DNA of 64,000 bases from Giesbergeria anulus (GTDB taxonomy: Bacteria > Pseudomonadota > Gammaproteobacteria > Burkholderiales > Burkholderiaceae_C): contig NZ_FOGD01000005.1 in assembly GCF_900111115.1 (NCBI RefSeq), positions 105,373 through 169,372 of the forward strand, in the 5' to 3' direction. The first letter of the stretch is position 1, and each line of letters opens with the position of its first letter. This document shows, one piece after another, positions 28,862 through 37,943 of the stretch. The notes beneath the pieces are model-generated. The model saw only the letters and a program-made list of their open reading frames with translations, ran no database searches and had not been told where the DNA came from. Position numbers and translations under genes: made by a program.

Positions 28862-28876
28862 TGGCACAGCTCCTGC
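28862..28876 (+). promoter_or_regulatory. Sigma-54 (-24/-12) promoter of the phenol operon
   Basis: TGGCACAGCTCCTGC matches the -24/-12 consensus, with GG at 28863-28864 and GC at 28875-28876 separated by exactly ten bases. It lies about 40 bases before dmpK and is the natural target of the divergently encoded sigma-54 activator. The remainder of the 288-base dmpR-dmpK gap is AT-rich and could hold an IHF site, which I could not fix. Confidence 0.85.
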
Positions 28877-28916
28877 AATGCTGAAGGCACCAGCCCAACC
28901 CGCAAGGAGCCCGCAC

Positions 28917-29150
28917 ATGACCCTACAGCCTGCCACTGCCGATGCCATCGCCTGCGATGTCTCGCGCCGGTTTGTTCGCGTGCTGCAAATGCGCGCCAAC
29001 GGCTTGGTGGAGTTTGAGTTTTCTATCGGCTGGCCTGAGTTGGCCGTCGAGCTGATGCTGCCCCGTCCAGCCTTTGATGCCTTTTGCCAGGCCAACAACG
29101 TACAGCGCTTAGACGATGGCACAGCCACCCCGGTTTCCACCCCTGTTTGA
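28917..29150 (+). CDS. dmpK: Phenol hydroxylase assembly protein DmpK
   Basis: A 77-residue protein matching the small DmpK/PhK component. The RRFVRVLQMRANGLVEFEFS segment is family-typical. It is needed for loading iron into the hydroxylase but not for turnover. AAGGAG precedes the ATG at 28917; an in-frame ATG at 28878 would fall next to the promoter. First gene of the dmp operon. Confidence 0.9.
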   Translation: MTLQPATADAIACDVSRRFVRVLQMRANGLVEFEFSIGWPELAVELMLPRPAFDAFCQANNVQRLDDGTATPVSTPV

Positions 29151-29170
29151 GTTTGAGGAGACAAAGCAAG

Positions 29171-30163
29171 ATGAATATCGATCTGCAAGCGCGTGAAATC
29201 AAGCCGCTGCGCAACACCTTTGCCCGCGTAACGCCCTACAGCGGCGACAAGCCCGCCTCGCGCTACCAAGAGGCTACTTTGGGCGTACAACCCACAGCCA
29301 ACTTCCACTACCGCCCAACGTGGGAGCCAGAGTTTGAGCTGTTTGACAAAGGCCGCACGGCAGTGAAGATGGCCGATTGGGACGCCCTGCGCGACCCACG
29401 CCAGTACTACTACGCCAACTGGACGATGGCCCGTGCCCGCCAGCAAGAGGCCATGGAGTCCAACTACCAGTTTGTGGAGTCGCGCAACCTGATCGCCAAG
29501 ACCAGCGATGCCCTGCGCGCCAAAGCGGTAGAAGTGCTGATGCCCCTGCGCCATGTGGCTTGGGGTGCCAACATGAACAACTGCACCATTTGCTCACGCG
29601 GCTATGGCACGGCGTTTACCGCCCCGGCCATGTTCCAAGCGATGGATCAGTTGGGTGTGGCCCAGTACCTGACGCGCTTGGGGCTGGCGCTGGGTGAGCC
29701 CGGTGCCTTGGAGGCTGGCAAAAACGCTTGGATGCAAGACCCCCGCTGGCAAGTACTGCGCCGCTTGGTAGAAGACACCTTGGTGGTGAACGACCCGTTT
29801 GAGCTGTTTGTGGCGCAAAACTTGGCGCTCGACGGCATGGTGTTTCCGCTGATCTACAACCACTTTATTGATGAGCAACTGGCCGTACAGGGCGGCACCG
29901 CCGTCGCCATGCTTACCGCCTTTATGCCCGAATGGCACACCGAAGCCAACCGCTGGGTCGATGCCGTCATCAAAGTGGCAGCAGCCGAAAACGCCGACAA
30001 CCAATCGCTGATTAGCGGCTGGTTCCAACGCTATGCCGATCAAGCCCAAGCCGCCTTGGCTCCGGTGGCAGAGATGGCCTTGGGCGCTGCCGGTGCCGAA
30101 GCCCTGTTGGCCGTGCGCGAAACCCTCAACGCCCGCGCCCGCAAGGCCGGTCTAACCCTCTGA
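29171..30163 (+). CDS. dmpL: Phenol hydroxylase component P1 (beta subunit, DmpL)
   Basis: A 330-residue beta subunit of a multicomponent bacterial monooxygenase, the length of DmpL (about 331). It begins MNIDLQAREIKPLRNTFARV and has the conserved WGANMNNCTICSRGYGTAFTA region; it resembles the alpha subunit in fold but lacks the diiron ligands. It forms the structural part of the (alpha-beta-gamma)2 hydroxylase with DmpN and DmpO. The start at 29171 is 21 bases after dmpK; a longer open frame overlaps dmpK and is rejected. Confidence 0.94.
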   Translation: MNIDLQAREIKPLRNTFARVTPYSGDKPASRYQEATLGVQPTANFHYRPTWEPEFELFDKGRTAVKMADWDALRDPRQYYYANWTMARARQQEAMESNYQFVESRNLIAKTSDALRAKAVEVLMPLRHVAWGANMNNCTICSRGYGTAFTAPAMFQAMDQLGVAQYLTRLGLALGEPGALEAGKNAWMQDPRWQVLRRLVEDTLVVNDPFELFVAQNLALDGMVFPLIYNHFIDEQLAVQGGTAVAMLTAFMPEWHTEANRWVDAVIKVAAAENADNQSLISGWFQRYADQAQAALAPVAEMALGAAGAEALLAVRETLNARARKAGLTL

Positions 30164-30174
30164 GAAAGTTTGTG

Positions 30175-30456
30175 ATGACCGAACCCGTTTCTAAAGTTTT
30201 CATTGCCTTTCAGGACAACGAAGAATCGCGCCCGATTGTCGATGCCATCTTGGCCGACAACCCCGAAGCCACCGCCGTGCATTCGCCCGGTTTGGTCAAG
30301 ATTGACGCCCCCGGCCGCTTGGTAGTGCGCCGCGAAACCATTGAAGAGCAAACCGGCCAGCGTTTTGACCTGCAACAGATTCACGTCAATCTAGTCACGC
30401 TGTCGGGCCATATCGATGAAGACGACGACGAACTGTCGCTCAGCTGGCTGCGCTAA
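30175..30456 (+). CDS. dmpM: Phenol hydroxylase activator component P2 (DmpM)
   Basis: A 93-residue effector protein of the MmoB/DmpM family (VFIAFQDNEESRPIVDAIL at the N-terminus, acidic C-terminus EDDDELSLSWLR). It has no cofactor and stimulates the hydroxylase. An ATG at 30175 directly follows a GTG at 30172; I choose the ATG. It lies 11 bases after dmpL. Confidence 0.93.
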   Translation: MTEPVSKVFIAFQDNEESRPIVDAILADNPEATAVHSPGLVKIDAPGRLVVRRETIEEQTGQRFDLQQIHVNLVTLSGHIDEDDDELSLSWLR

Positions 30457-30504
30457 AGCAGCCGCCACCCTCCCCCTATTGCCGCACCCCAAGGAGACAA
30501 CACC

Positions 30505-32073
30505 GTGGACGCACCCGTTACCAAAAAGAAACTCGGCCTGAAAGAACGCTATATCGCCATGACACGCGATTTGGCTTGGGACACCACCTACCAGCCTATG
30601 GACAAGGTGTTCCCCTTCGACAAATACGAAGGCATCAAAATCCACGACTGGGACAAGTGGGAAGACCCCTTCCGCCTGACCATGGATGCCTACTGGAAGT
30701 ACCAAGGCGAAAAAGAGAAAAAACTCTATGCCGTGATTGAGGCGTTTGCCCAAAACAACGGCCAGTTGAGCATCTCCGATGCGCGTTATGTCAATGCGCT
30801 CAAGCTGTTCATTCAAGGCGTGGTGCCGCTAGAGTATTACGCCCACCGTGGTTTTGCCCATGTGGGCCGCCACTTTACTGGCGCTGGTGCCCGTGTCGCC
30901 TCGCAAATGCAGGCGGTGGACGAGTTGCGCCACTTCCAGACCGAAACCCATGCCCTGTCGCACTACAACAAGTACTTCAACGGCATGCACAAGTCCAACC
31001 ACTGGTTTGACCGGGTGTGGTACCTGTCGGTGCCCAAGTCGTTCTTTGAAGATGCGCTGAGCGGTGGCCCGTTCGAGTTCCTCACTGCGGTGAGCTTCTC
31101 GTTTGAGTATGTGCTGACCAACCTGCTGTTTGTGCCCTTCATGAGCGGTGCGGCGCACAACGGCGATATGTCTACCGTGACTTTTGGCTTCTCGGCCCAG
31201 TCCGACGAATCACGCCACATGACCTTGGGCATTGAGTGCATCAAGTTCATGCTGGAGCAAGACCCCGACAACGTGCCGATTGTGCAGCGCTGGATTGATA
31301 AATGGTTCTGGCGCGGCTACCGCGTGCTGACGCTGGTGGCCATGATGCAAGACTACATGCTGCCCAAGCGCGTGATGAGCTGGAAAGAAGCGTGGGAGAT
31401 GTACGCCGAGCAAAACGGCGGCGCGCTGTTCCGCGACTTGGCCCGTTATGGCATCCGCGAGCCTAAGGGCTGGAAGCAAGCCTGCGAAGGCAAAGACCAC
31501 ATCAGCCACCAAGCGTGGAACACCTTCTACAACTACTGCGCTGCAGCGCCCTTCCACACTTGGATTCCTAAAGAAGACGAGATGCAGTGGTTGTCTGAGA
31601 AGTACCCAGACACCTTCGACAAATACTACCGCCCCCGTCTGGAACACCTGCGCGAGCAGCAAGAGCAAGGCAACCGCTTCTATAACAAGACGCTGCCCAT
31701 GCTGTGTACCACTTGCCAAATCCCGATGGTGTTTACCGAGCCGGGCGACCCGACCAAAATCTGCTACCGCGAGACCGACTACCAAGGCGACAAGTACCAC
31801 TTCTGTAGCGACGGCTGCAAAGAGGTGTTCGAGCACGAGCCAGAAAAGTACATCCAGTCGTGGCTGCCAGTACACCAGATTTATCAGGGCAACTGCTTCC
31901 CAGAGGGCACTGACCCCACGGCTGAAGGCTTTGACCCGCTGATGGCTGTGTTGCAGTGGTACCAGCTCAACGTGGGGCAAGACAACTTCGATTTTGAAGG
32001 ATCGGAAGACCAAAAGAACTTTGCAGCTTGGCGCGGTGAAGAACTGCCCAGCGCAGACCAAGGAGCCAAATAA
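30505..32073 (+). CDS. dmpN: Phenol hydroxylase component P3 (alpha subunit, DmpN)
   Basis: A 522-residue catalytic subunit. All six carboxylate/His diiron ligands are visible: E110, E140 and H143 (DELRH), E201, E235 and H238 (DESRH), spaced as in soluble methane monooxygenase and toluene/phenol hydroxylases. A C-terminal cysteine-containing YHS-like region (CTTCQIP ... FCSDGCKEVF) follows. It hydroxylates phenol to catechol with O2 and electrons from DmpP. Translation begins at GTG 30505, preceded by AAGGAGACAACACC. Confidence 0.95.
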   Translation: MDAPVTKKKLGLKERYIAMTRDLAWDTTYQPMDKVFPFDKYEGIKIHDWDKWEDPFRLTMDAYWKYQGEKEKKLYAVIEAFAQNNGQLSISDARYVNALKLFIQGVVPLEYYAHRGFAHVGRHFTGAGARVASQMQAVDELRHFQTETHALSHYNKYFNGMHKSNHWFDRVWYLSVPKSFFEDALSGGPFEFLTAVSFSFEYVLTNLLFVPFMSGAAHNGDMSTVTFGFSAQSDESRHMTLGIECIKFMLEQDPDNVPIVQRWIDKWFWRGYRVLTLVAMMQDYMLPKRVMSWKEAWEMYAEQNGGALFRDLARYGIREPKGWKQACEGKDHISHQAWNTFYNYCAAAPFHTWIPKEDEMQWLSEKYPDTFDKYYRPRLEHLREQQEQGNRFYNKTLPMLCTTCQIPMVFTEPGDPTKICYRETDYQGDKYHFCSDGCKEVFEHEPEKYIQSWLPVHQIYQGNCFPEGTDPTAEGFDPLMAVLQWYQLNVGQDNFDFEGSEDQKNFAAWRGEELPSADQGAK

Positions 32074-32430
32074 ATGAGCGTCGTTGCCCTCAAACCCTAC
32101 GATTTCCCGGCCAAGGATGTGCGCGCCAACTTTCCTGCGCCCCTGCTCTATATCGGTTGGGAAGACCATCTGCTGTTTTGCGCCCCGGTGGCTTTGCCTT
32201 TGCCCCCAGATATGCCCTTTGGTGCCTTGAGCCAAGCGGTGCTGCCCGGTGTTTATGGCTACCACCCCGACTTTGCCAAGATTGACTGGGATGCGGTGCA
32301 GTGGTTCAAATCCGGCCAGCCTTGGACGCCCGACCCGGCCAAATCGTTGCAAGACAACGGTCTCACGCACAAGGATGTGATTCGTTTTCGCACCCCCGGC
32401 CTGACCGGCATTGCTGGCACTTGCAGCTGA
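32074..32430 (+). CDS. dmpO: Phenol hydroxylase component P4 (gamma subunit, DmpO)
   Basis: A 118-residue gamma subunit with FPAPLLYIGWEDHLLFCAPV and YHPDFAKIDWDAVQWFKSG, typical of DmpO/PhO. It completes the hydroxylase. Its ATG starts right at the end of dmpN (no gap), indicating translational coupling. Confidence 0.93.
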   Translation: MSVVALKPYDFPAKDVRANFPAPLLYIGWEDHLLFCAPVALPLPPDMPFGALSQAVLPGVYGYHPDFAKIDWDAVQWFKSGQPWTPDPAKSLQDNGLTHKDVIRFRTPGLTGIAGTCS

Positions 32431-32489
32431 CCCTTGACCCCTGAGTGGCCGCTGGGTGCTGCACTGCGCTCAGCGGCGGAGAGACTTTT

Positions 32490-33554
32490 ATGAGCTACCA
32501 ACTCACCATCGAACCCCTAGGCACCACCATTGAGGTGGAAGAAGGCCAAACCTTGCTCGATGCCGCCTTGCGCCAAGGCATCTATATCCCCCATGCCTGC
32601 GGGCATGGCCTGTGCGGCACCTGCAAGGTGCAAGTGACCGATGGTGAGGTAGACCACGGCCCAGCCAACCCATTTGCCTTGATGGAAATGGAGCGCGACG
32701 ACGGCAAAACACTGGCCTGCTGCGCCACCTTGCAGTCGGATGCCACCATTGAGGCCGACATCGAAGACGAACCCGATGCCCAAGTGATTCCGGTGCGCGA
32801 CTTTAGCGCCACCGTAGCGCGCATTGAGCAGCTCACCCCGACCATCAAGGCGCTGCACTTGCGCCTGAACCAGCCCATTCGCTTTCAGGCCGGGCAGTAT
32901 GTGCAGGTGCAAATTCCGGGCGTAGAGGGCGGGCGCGCGTTCTCGATTGCCAATGCCCCCGGTGGCGACGGCCAAAGCAGCGAGATTGAACTCAATGTGC
33001 GCTTGGTGCCCGGCGGTGCAGGCACCACTTGGCTGCACGAATCCCTGCATGAAGGCGACACGGTGCAAATCACCGGCCCCTATGGCCGTTTCTTTGTACG
33101 CCAATCGGCCAAGCTGCCGATGGTATTTATGGCCGGTGGCTCTGGCCTGTCCAGCCCACGCTCGATGATTTTGGAGCTGCTGGCCCAAGGCTGCACCGAG
33201 CCGATCACCTTGGTCTATGGTCAGCGCTCGCTCGACGAGTTGTATTACGACACCGAATTTCGCGCACTGGCGGCGCACCACACCAATTTCACCTATGTGC
33301 CGGTATTGTCTGAAGTGCCCGAAGGCGTGGAGTGGACGGGCGCGCGCGGCTATGTCCACGAGGCGGCCAAAGCGCACTTCAATGGCAACTTTTCTGGCAA
33401 CAAGGCCTATTTGTGTGGCCCGCCGCCGATGATTGAAGCCTGCATTGGCACGCTGATGCAAGGGCGTTTGTTTGAGCGCGACATCTACACCGAGAAGTTT
33501 CTCTCGGCGGCCGATGCGCAAAAGACGCGCAGTCCATTGTTTCGCAGTATTTGA
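32490..33554 (+). CDS. dmpP: Phenol hydroxylase reductase component P5 (DmpP)
   Basis: A 354-residue reductase (DmpP is about 353). The N-terminal ferredoxin domain has CGHGLCGTCKV and a later CC; the FAD domain has RAFSIAN and the NAD domain MAGGSGLSSPRS and CGPPPMIEAC. It transfers electrons from NADH to DmpN. The start at 32490 has GGAGAG upstream and conserved sequence begins with MSYQLTIEPLG; a frame open to 32445 is intergenic. Confidence 0.95.
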   Translation: MSYQLTIEPLGTTIEVEEGQTLLDAALRQGIYIPHACGHGLCGTCKVQVTDGEVDHGPANPFALMEMERDDGKTLACCATLQSDATIEADIEDEPDAQVIPVRDFSATVARIEQLTPTIKALHLRLNQPIRFQAGQYVQVQIPGVEGGRAFSIANAPGGDGQSSEIELNVRLVPGGAGTTWLHESLHEGDTVQITGPYGRFFVRQSAKLPMVFMAGGSGLSSPRSMILELLAQGCTEPITLVYGQRSLDELYYDTEFRALAAHHTNFTYVPVLSEVPEGVEWTGARGYVHEAAKAHFNGNFSGNKAYLCGPPPMIEACIGTLMQGRLFERDIYTEKFLSAADAQKTRSPLFRSI

Positions 33555-33567
33555 GGCGGGGGTGCCG

Positions 33568-33924
33568 ATGAACCCGCCTGCTTCGTCTTGTCTGCGCATC
33601 ACCGTAGCCCAAACCGGAGACTGTTTTGACTGCGCCCCCCATGAGAGCCTGTTGGCCGGTATGTTGCGCCTAGGGCGCAAAGGCATTCCGGTAGGGTGCG
33701 TCAATGGCGGCTGTGGCGTGTGCAAGGTACGCATTCTGGAAGGCCAAGTGCAGCCGCTGGGGCCGGTCAGCCGTGCCCACGTTAGCCAAGCCGAAGAGGC
33801 CCAAGGCTACACCTTGGCCTGCCGCGTCGCCCCTACAGCGCCGGTGCATCTGGAAGTGACGCCCCTGCTGCGCAAACCATTTTTGGGCCGCGCGCTGGGC
33901 GCGCCCACCCCGGCAGCAGCCTGA
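33568..33924 (+). CDS. dmpQ: XylT/DmpQ-type [2Fe-2S] ferredoxin (copy 1)
   Basis: A 118-residue plant-type ferredoxin with [11 protein letters not shown] and a later ACRV cysteine. XylT/DmpQ ferredoxins re-reduce the oxidised iron of catechol 2,3-dioxygenase. It stands directly before a catechol 2,3-dioxygenase gene. A paralogue lies at 37944, also followed by such a dioxygenase. The start at 33568 is 13 bases after dmpP; longer frames overlap dmpP. Confidence 0.92.
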   Translation: MNPPASSCLRITVAQTGDCFDCAPHESLLAGMLRLGRKGIPVGCVNGGCGVCKVRILEGQVQPLGPVSRAHVSQAEEAQGYTLACRVAPTAPVHLEVTPLLRKPFLGRALGAPTPAAA

Positions 33925-33988
33925 ACCCTGCTGCCGTCTTTTCCCACGATTTCCACAAAAACGATTCACCAACCAAAGGAGACAAGCA

Positions 33989-34933
33989 ATGGGTGTTTTA
34001 AGAATTGGCCATGTCAGCATTCGCGTCATGGACATTGACGCCGCCGTCAAGCATTACGAAGACGTGCTGGGCCTCAAGACCACGATGACAGACGATGCAG
34101 GCAATGTCTATCTAAAGTGCTGGGACGAGTGGGACAAGTATTGCCTGATCTTGACCCCCAGCGACCGCGCCGGTATCAACCATGTGGCCTACAAGGTGCA
34201 AGACGACGCCGATCTGGACGCCCTGCAAACCCGCATTGAGTCTTGGGGTGTCAAGACTGCTTGGTTGGAAGAAGGCCATCTTCCCTCTACAGGCCGCATG
34301 TTGCAGTTCAACCTGCCCAGCGGCCACGACATGCGCTTGTACGCCAAGAAAGAATATGTCGGCACCGATGTGGGCACACTCAATCCCGATCCGTGGCCCG
34401 ATGGCATCCGGGGTGCTGGCGCACATTGGCTGGATCACCTGTTGCTGATGTGCGAGATGAACCCCGAGGCGGGCATCAACAAAGTGGAAGAAAACACCCG
34501 CTTCATGAAGGAGTGCTTGGACTTCTTCCTGACCGAGCAAATTTTGGTCGGCCCCAATGGCGATATGCAAGCCGCTACGTGGATGGCACGCACCAGCACA
34601 CCGCATGACATCGCCTTTGTCGGTGGCCCCGTCAGTGGCCTGCACCACATTGCATTCTTCTTGGACTCTTGGCACGATGTGCTCAAGGCCGCCGACGTGA
34701 TGGCCAAGAATCGCGTCAAGATTGACGTGGCCCCCACGCGCCACGGCATTACGCGCGGTGAGACCATTTACTTCTTTGACCCCAGCGGCAACCGCAACGA
34801 GACCTTTGCCGGTTTGGGCTATTTGGCCCAGCCCGACCGCCCCGTAACCACTTGGAGCGAAGACCGCTTGGGTAGCGGCATTTTCTACCATACCGGCGAA
34901 GTGGTGGCTTCGTTCACCGACGTCTACACCTAA
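33989..34933 (+). CDS. dmpB: Catechol 2,3-dioxygenase (copy 1, DmpB-like)
   Basis: A 314-residue vicinal-oxygen-chelate extradiol dioxygenase. Fe(II) ligands H150 (HWLDH), H220 (GLHHIAF) and E271 (GNRNETF) are in place. It opens catechol to 2-hydroxymuconic semialdehyde. Compared with copy 2 (38307) it has an insertion of several residues between the first and second His ([11 protein letters not shown] region), so the two are diverged paralogues, not a recent duplication. A clear AAGGAGACAAGCA ribosome site is present. Confidence 0.93.
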   Translation: MGVLRIGHVSIRVMDIDAAVKHYEDVLGLKTTMTDDAGNVYLKCWDEWDKYCLILTPSDRAGINHVAYKVQDDADLDALQTRIESWGVKTAWLEEGHLPSTGRMLQFNLPSGHDMRLYAKKEYVGTDVGTLNPDPWPDGIRGAGAHWLDHLLLMCEMNPEAGINKVEENTRFMKECLDFFLTEQILVGPNGDMQAATWMARTSTPHDIAFVGGPVSGLHHIAFFLDSWHDVLKAADVMAKNRVKIDVAPTRHGITRGETIYFFDPSGNRNETFAGLGYLAQPDRPVTTWSEDRLGSGIFYHTGEVVASFTDVYT

Positions 34934-35025
34934 GCCCTGAACCGCCCTTTGTACTCCTCTTGGTGGGGGGCGTTACCTGCATTGCAGGGCGTCCCCCGCA
35001 TTACTGTCTGAAAGAAAGAAAAGCG

Positions 35026-35916
35026 ATGAAGAAGAATGTGATTGCCAGCGCTGCACTGGCGCTGTTGGCTAGCCTCTCGCCCTTGACCGCACAGGCCGCA
35101 GGCCACTATGTGCCGGGCGTCGAAGGCGCACAGGCGGCCAGCGTGCCACCAGCGGGCTTTTATTACATTGGCTATTTGGTCAACTACAACATCAATAGCC
35201 TGCGCGCTCCGGGCACCAACAATGACATCCCCGGCCACAACACCGGCACCGTCACAGCGTTGGCTAACCGCTTTGTCTGGATGACCGGCCACAAAGTGCT
35301 GGGCGCGGACTATGGCGTCGAAGCCATCGTCCCGCTGATGCGCACCTCACTCACCTTCAATACCCCCGGCATCTCTGACAGCCGCTCCGGCGTGGGCGAT
35401 ATTTATGTCGGCCCGCTGGTGCTGGGCTGGCATGGTGAGCAGTGGGATGCCGTGGCCGCCGCTGGGGTTTGGCTCGATTCGGCCAGCACCAGCAACCCGG
35501 CCTCACCCGGCAATGGCTACAAGAGCACCATGCTCACCGGTGGCCTGACCTATTATTTTGACCCCGCCAAAACCATCTCCGGTGCCGCTTTGATGCGCTT
35601 TGAGCGCAATGGCCGCAACGACGCAGGGTTCCGCCACGGCAACCAAGTGACGGTAGAGTGGTCACTAGCCAAAGCCTTTGGCCCAGTGCAGGCCGGTGTA
35701 GTGGGTTACAGCCAGTGGCAAACCAGCAACGACAGCGGTGTGGGTGCCAGCCTGAACAAGTCTTCGCGCCATGCGCTGGGCGGCGAGCTGGTCTATCCAG
35801 TGGCCCCTGGGCTGGCGCTCAAGGGGGCCTTTTATAAAGAGCTGAGTGCCGAGGCAGGTTCCTCGCCTTTGGCTAAAGGCTCTTTGGTGCGCCTGAGCAT
35901 TGTCAAGGCGTTCTAA
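35026..35916 (+). CDS. MetA-pathway phenol degradation protein, outer-membrane channel-like
   Basis: A 296-residue protein with a Sec signal peptide (MKKNVIASAALALLASLSPLTAQA) and a beta-strand-rich body ending in an aromatic residue (VKAF), as in outer-membrane barrels. It matches the Phenol_MetA_deg family found in phenol and toluene operons, thought to help hydrophobic substrates cross the outer membrane. Located between the first catechol 2,3-dioxygenase and the aldolase gene, in the same direction. Confidence 0.85.
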   Translation: MKKNVIASAALALLASLSPLTAQAAGHYVPGVEGAQAASVPPAGFYYIGYLVNYNINSLRAPGTNNDIPGHNTGTVTALANRFVWMTGHKVLGADYGVEAIVPLMRTSLTFNTPGISDSRSGVGDIYVGPLVLGWHGEQWDAVAAAGVWLDSASTSNPASPGNGYKSTMLTGGLTYYFDPAKTISGAALMRFERNGRNDAGFRHGNQVTVEWSLAKAFGPVQAGVVGYSQWQTSNDSGVGASLNKSSRHALGGELVYPVAPGLALKGAFYKELSAEAGSSPLAKGSLVRLSIVKAF

Positions 35917-36008
35917 CCACGTAGCCACGGGGCGAGATGTGTGCACACAGTGCCCATCCCGCCCATTCTTTTGCTGGCTATGAATCCTTCGTGAATGACG
36001 GAGAACCT

Positions 36009-36860
36009 ATGCGCCTGCCCGATCTGACTTCTTCCCTTCCCCGCAATGCCTTCAAAGATGCTTTGGCGGCAGGCCAGCCACAGATTGGCCTTTGGCTGGC
36101 TACGGCAGATGGCTATTTGGCCGAGATGCTGGCGGGCACGGGTTTTGACTGGCTGCTGATTGATGGCGAACACGCCCCCAATGATTTGCGCGCCGTGCTG
36201 GCGCAGTTGCAGGCCATTGCCAGCGCGGCCAGCACACTACCAGCAGGCGTAGCGTTGCCGCACCCTGTGGTGCGTTTGCCCTCAGGCGATCCGGTGCTGG
36301 TCAAGCAATTTATGGAGCTGGGGGCGCAAACCCTGCTGGTGCCGATGGTCGATACACCAGAGCAAGCGCTCACACTGGCGCGCGCCATGCGTTACCCCCC
36401 CAGCGGCACGCGCGGCATGGGCAGCGGCTTGGCCCGCTCCTCGCGCTGGAACCGTTACCGCGACTACATCCACGAGGCCAATGACCAAGCCTGCCTGCTG
36501 GTGCAGGTTGAAACCGTGGAGGGCCTCAGCCACATTGACGCCATCGCTGCCACACCCGGCGTGGACGGCGTGTTCATCGGCCCGGTCGATTTGTCTACCT
36601 CGATGGGCTACCCCGGCCAGGTCGATCACCCGGAGGTGGTGGCCGCTATTGCGCACGGCATTGCGCGCACTCGGCAAGCCGGTAAGGCCGCCGGTATTTT
36701 GTCTACCCAAGAAGACCAAGCCCAGCATTGGCTTGATGCTGGGGCCTTGTTTGTGGCGGTGGGCGTGGATATCAATTTGCTGGCACTGGCGGCACAATCT
36801 TTGGCGGCGCGCTTTCGCCACGGTATGGCAGCCCCCCAGCCCTCCAGCGGCGGTTACTGA
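36009..36860 (+). CDS. HpcH/HpaI-family class II aldolase
   Basis: A 283-residue TIM-barrel aldolase of the HpaI type. [15 protein letters not shown] carries the catalytic His and acid residues, and [14 protein letters not shown] ... [17 protein letters not shown] carries the metal-binding Glu and Asp. The family cleaves 4-hydroxy-2-oxo acids to pyruvate and an aldehyde. The operon already has dmpG for 4-hydroxy-2-oxovalerate, so this may act on a substituted homologue or duplicate that step. GGAGAACCT precedes the ATG at 36009; the longer open frame is not conserved. Confidence 0.88.
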   Translation: MRLPDLTSSLPRNAFKDALAAGQPQIGLWLATADGYLAEMLAGTGFDWLLIDGEHAPNDLRAVLAQLQAIASAASTLPAGVALPHPVVRLPSGDPVLVKQFMELGAQTLLVPMVDTPEQALTLARAMRYPPSGTRGMGSGLARSSRWNRYRDYIHEANDQACLLVQVETVEGLSHIDAIAATPGVDGVFIGPVDLSTSMGYPGQVDHPEVVAAIAHGIARTRQAGKAAGILSTQEDQAQHWLDAGALFVAVGVDINLLALAAQSLAARFRHGMAAPQPSSGGY

Positions 36861-36893
36861 GCTGGGGCAGGCTGGATGTGGCCGTTGCTGGGT

Positions 36894-37655
36894 TCATTCC
36901 GGGGCCATGCTGGCGCTATGGCACACATCGCTGATACCACTGGGCAGGGTGATGGCACCACTGCGCAGGGCTTGGGCCAGCAGGTCGGGGGTGGCGCGGA
37001 TATGCGCTTCCAATGCCAGCGCGGCACGGGCTTCGTGCCCTGCCATCGCCGCCTCAAAAATGGCCGTGTGCTCACTATGCACATCGCGCATGGCACCGGG
37101 CAGGCCCATCGTGTAGCGGCGGTAACGCTCGCTGTGGCGCGAGAGCAGGCGCAGCACCTTTTGTGTCCACGGCGATTGCTGACCCGACAACAGTGCTTCA
37201 TGAAACCGCATGTTCAGCGCCTCCCATTGCGGGCGGTTTTTGCGCTGAATCGGTTGCTCCAGCGCCGACAGGGCCTCATAACTTTGGCGCAGCGCTTCGC
37301 GCCATGCCGCGCCGCCGTGGCGGATGGATTGGCGCAGCGCCTCCAACTCGATATGCAAGCGCAGTTGGGTAATGTCTTCCAGCTCTTGCGGCGTGATGGG
37401 CGTGACGCGAAAGCCGCGCTGGCCTTCTGCCGTCACCAGCGCATCACTGACCAGCCGCGTGATGGCCTCGCGCAGCGTGCCCGCACCCACGCCATAGCGC
37501 TCTTTCAGGTGCTCGACACGCAATTTATCGCCGGGCAGCAACCTGCCTTCAATGATGTCGTTGCGCAACTGGGCATAGGCACGCTCAATCAGCGTGCGCG
37601 ATGGGGCAGCGGGGTCGTCCAAGGCCAGGCTTGCATCCGTCTCTAAAGCTGATTT
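36894..37655 (-). CDS. GntR-family regulator with FCD domain (second paralogue)
   Basis: About 253 residues with a GntR winged helix (YGVGAGTLREAITRLVSDALVT) and an FCD domain. It is a close paralogue of the protein at 26123-26908; the two enclose the first half of the phenol cluster. Divergent from the second ferredoxin/dioxygenase module, it could control that half. TGGTCATACCC at 37682-37692 resembles the TGGTnnnACCA operators of FCD regulators. An ATG at 37688 is an alternative start. Confidence 0.85.
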   Translation of the reverse strand, partial: KSALETDASLALDDPAAPSRTLIERAYAQLRNDIIEGRLLPGDKLRVEHLKERYGVGAGTLREAITRLVSDALVTAEGQRGFRVTPITPQELEDITQLRLHIELEALRQSIRHGGAAWREALRQSYEALSALEQPIQRKNRPQWEALNMRFHEALLSGQQSPWTQKVLRLLSRHSERYRRYTMGLPGAMRDVHSEHTAIFEAAMAGHEARAALALEAHIRATPDLLAQALRSGAITLPSGISDVCHSASMAPE

Positions 37656-37681
37656 CATGGTTATTCTCGATATTATTGATG

Positions 37682-37692
37682 TGGTCATACCC
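37682..37692. promoter_or_regulatory. Possible FCD-GntR operator
   Basis: TGGTCATACCC differs from the TGGTnnnACCA consensus of FadR/FCD-type operators by one base and sits between the divergent gntR and ferredoxin genes. The rest of this 288-base gap is AT-rich; no sigma-54 box was found, so the second half of the dmp cluster may have its own sigma-70 promoter here. Confidence 0.3.
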
Positions 37693-37943
37693 CAAAAGGA
37701 GGGAAGTTATACCTTGCAAGATGGGGCCATGAGGCACGCACCCTGTAGCCGACGATGTTCCTGTGCATTCCTTGGTCTATTAAGGTCATATTATGAAAAG
37801 ATGCATCCTTTCTACTGGCTCAGTCATCCTAGGTGTTTTCCCTTAAATATCGAGATTTTTTACCAGCGGCCCATCAGAATCTGGCATATTTCATAGGTCA
37901 CCGCTGCACTTGCGTCAAAACCTGCCCCTGAAAGCCTGCGCTT

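Noticed and set aside
34934..35025. G-rich/C-rich arms after the first catechol 2,3-dioxygenase as a terminator
   Set aside because: The arms pair imperfectly, the loop is long and no T-run follows, so a terminator is not supported.
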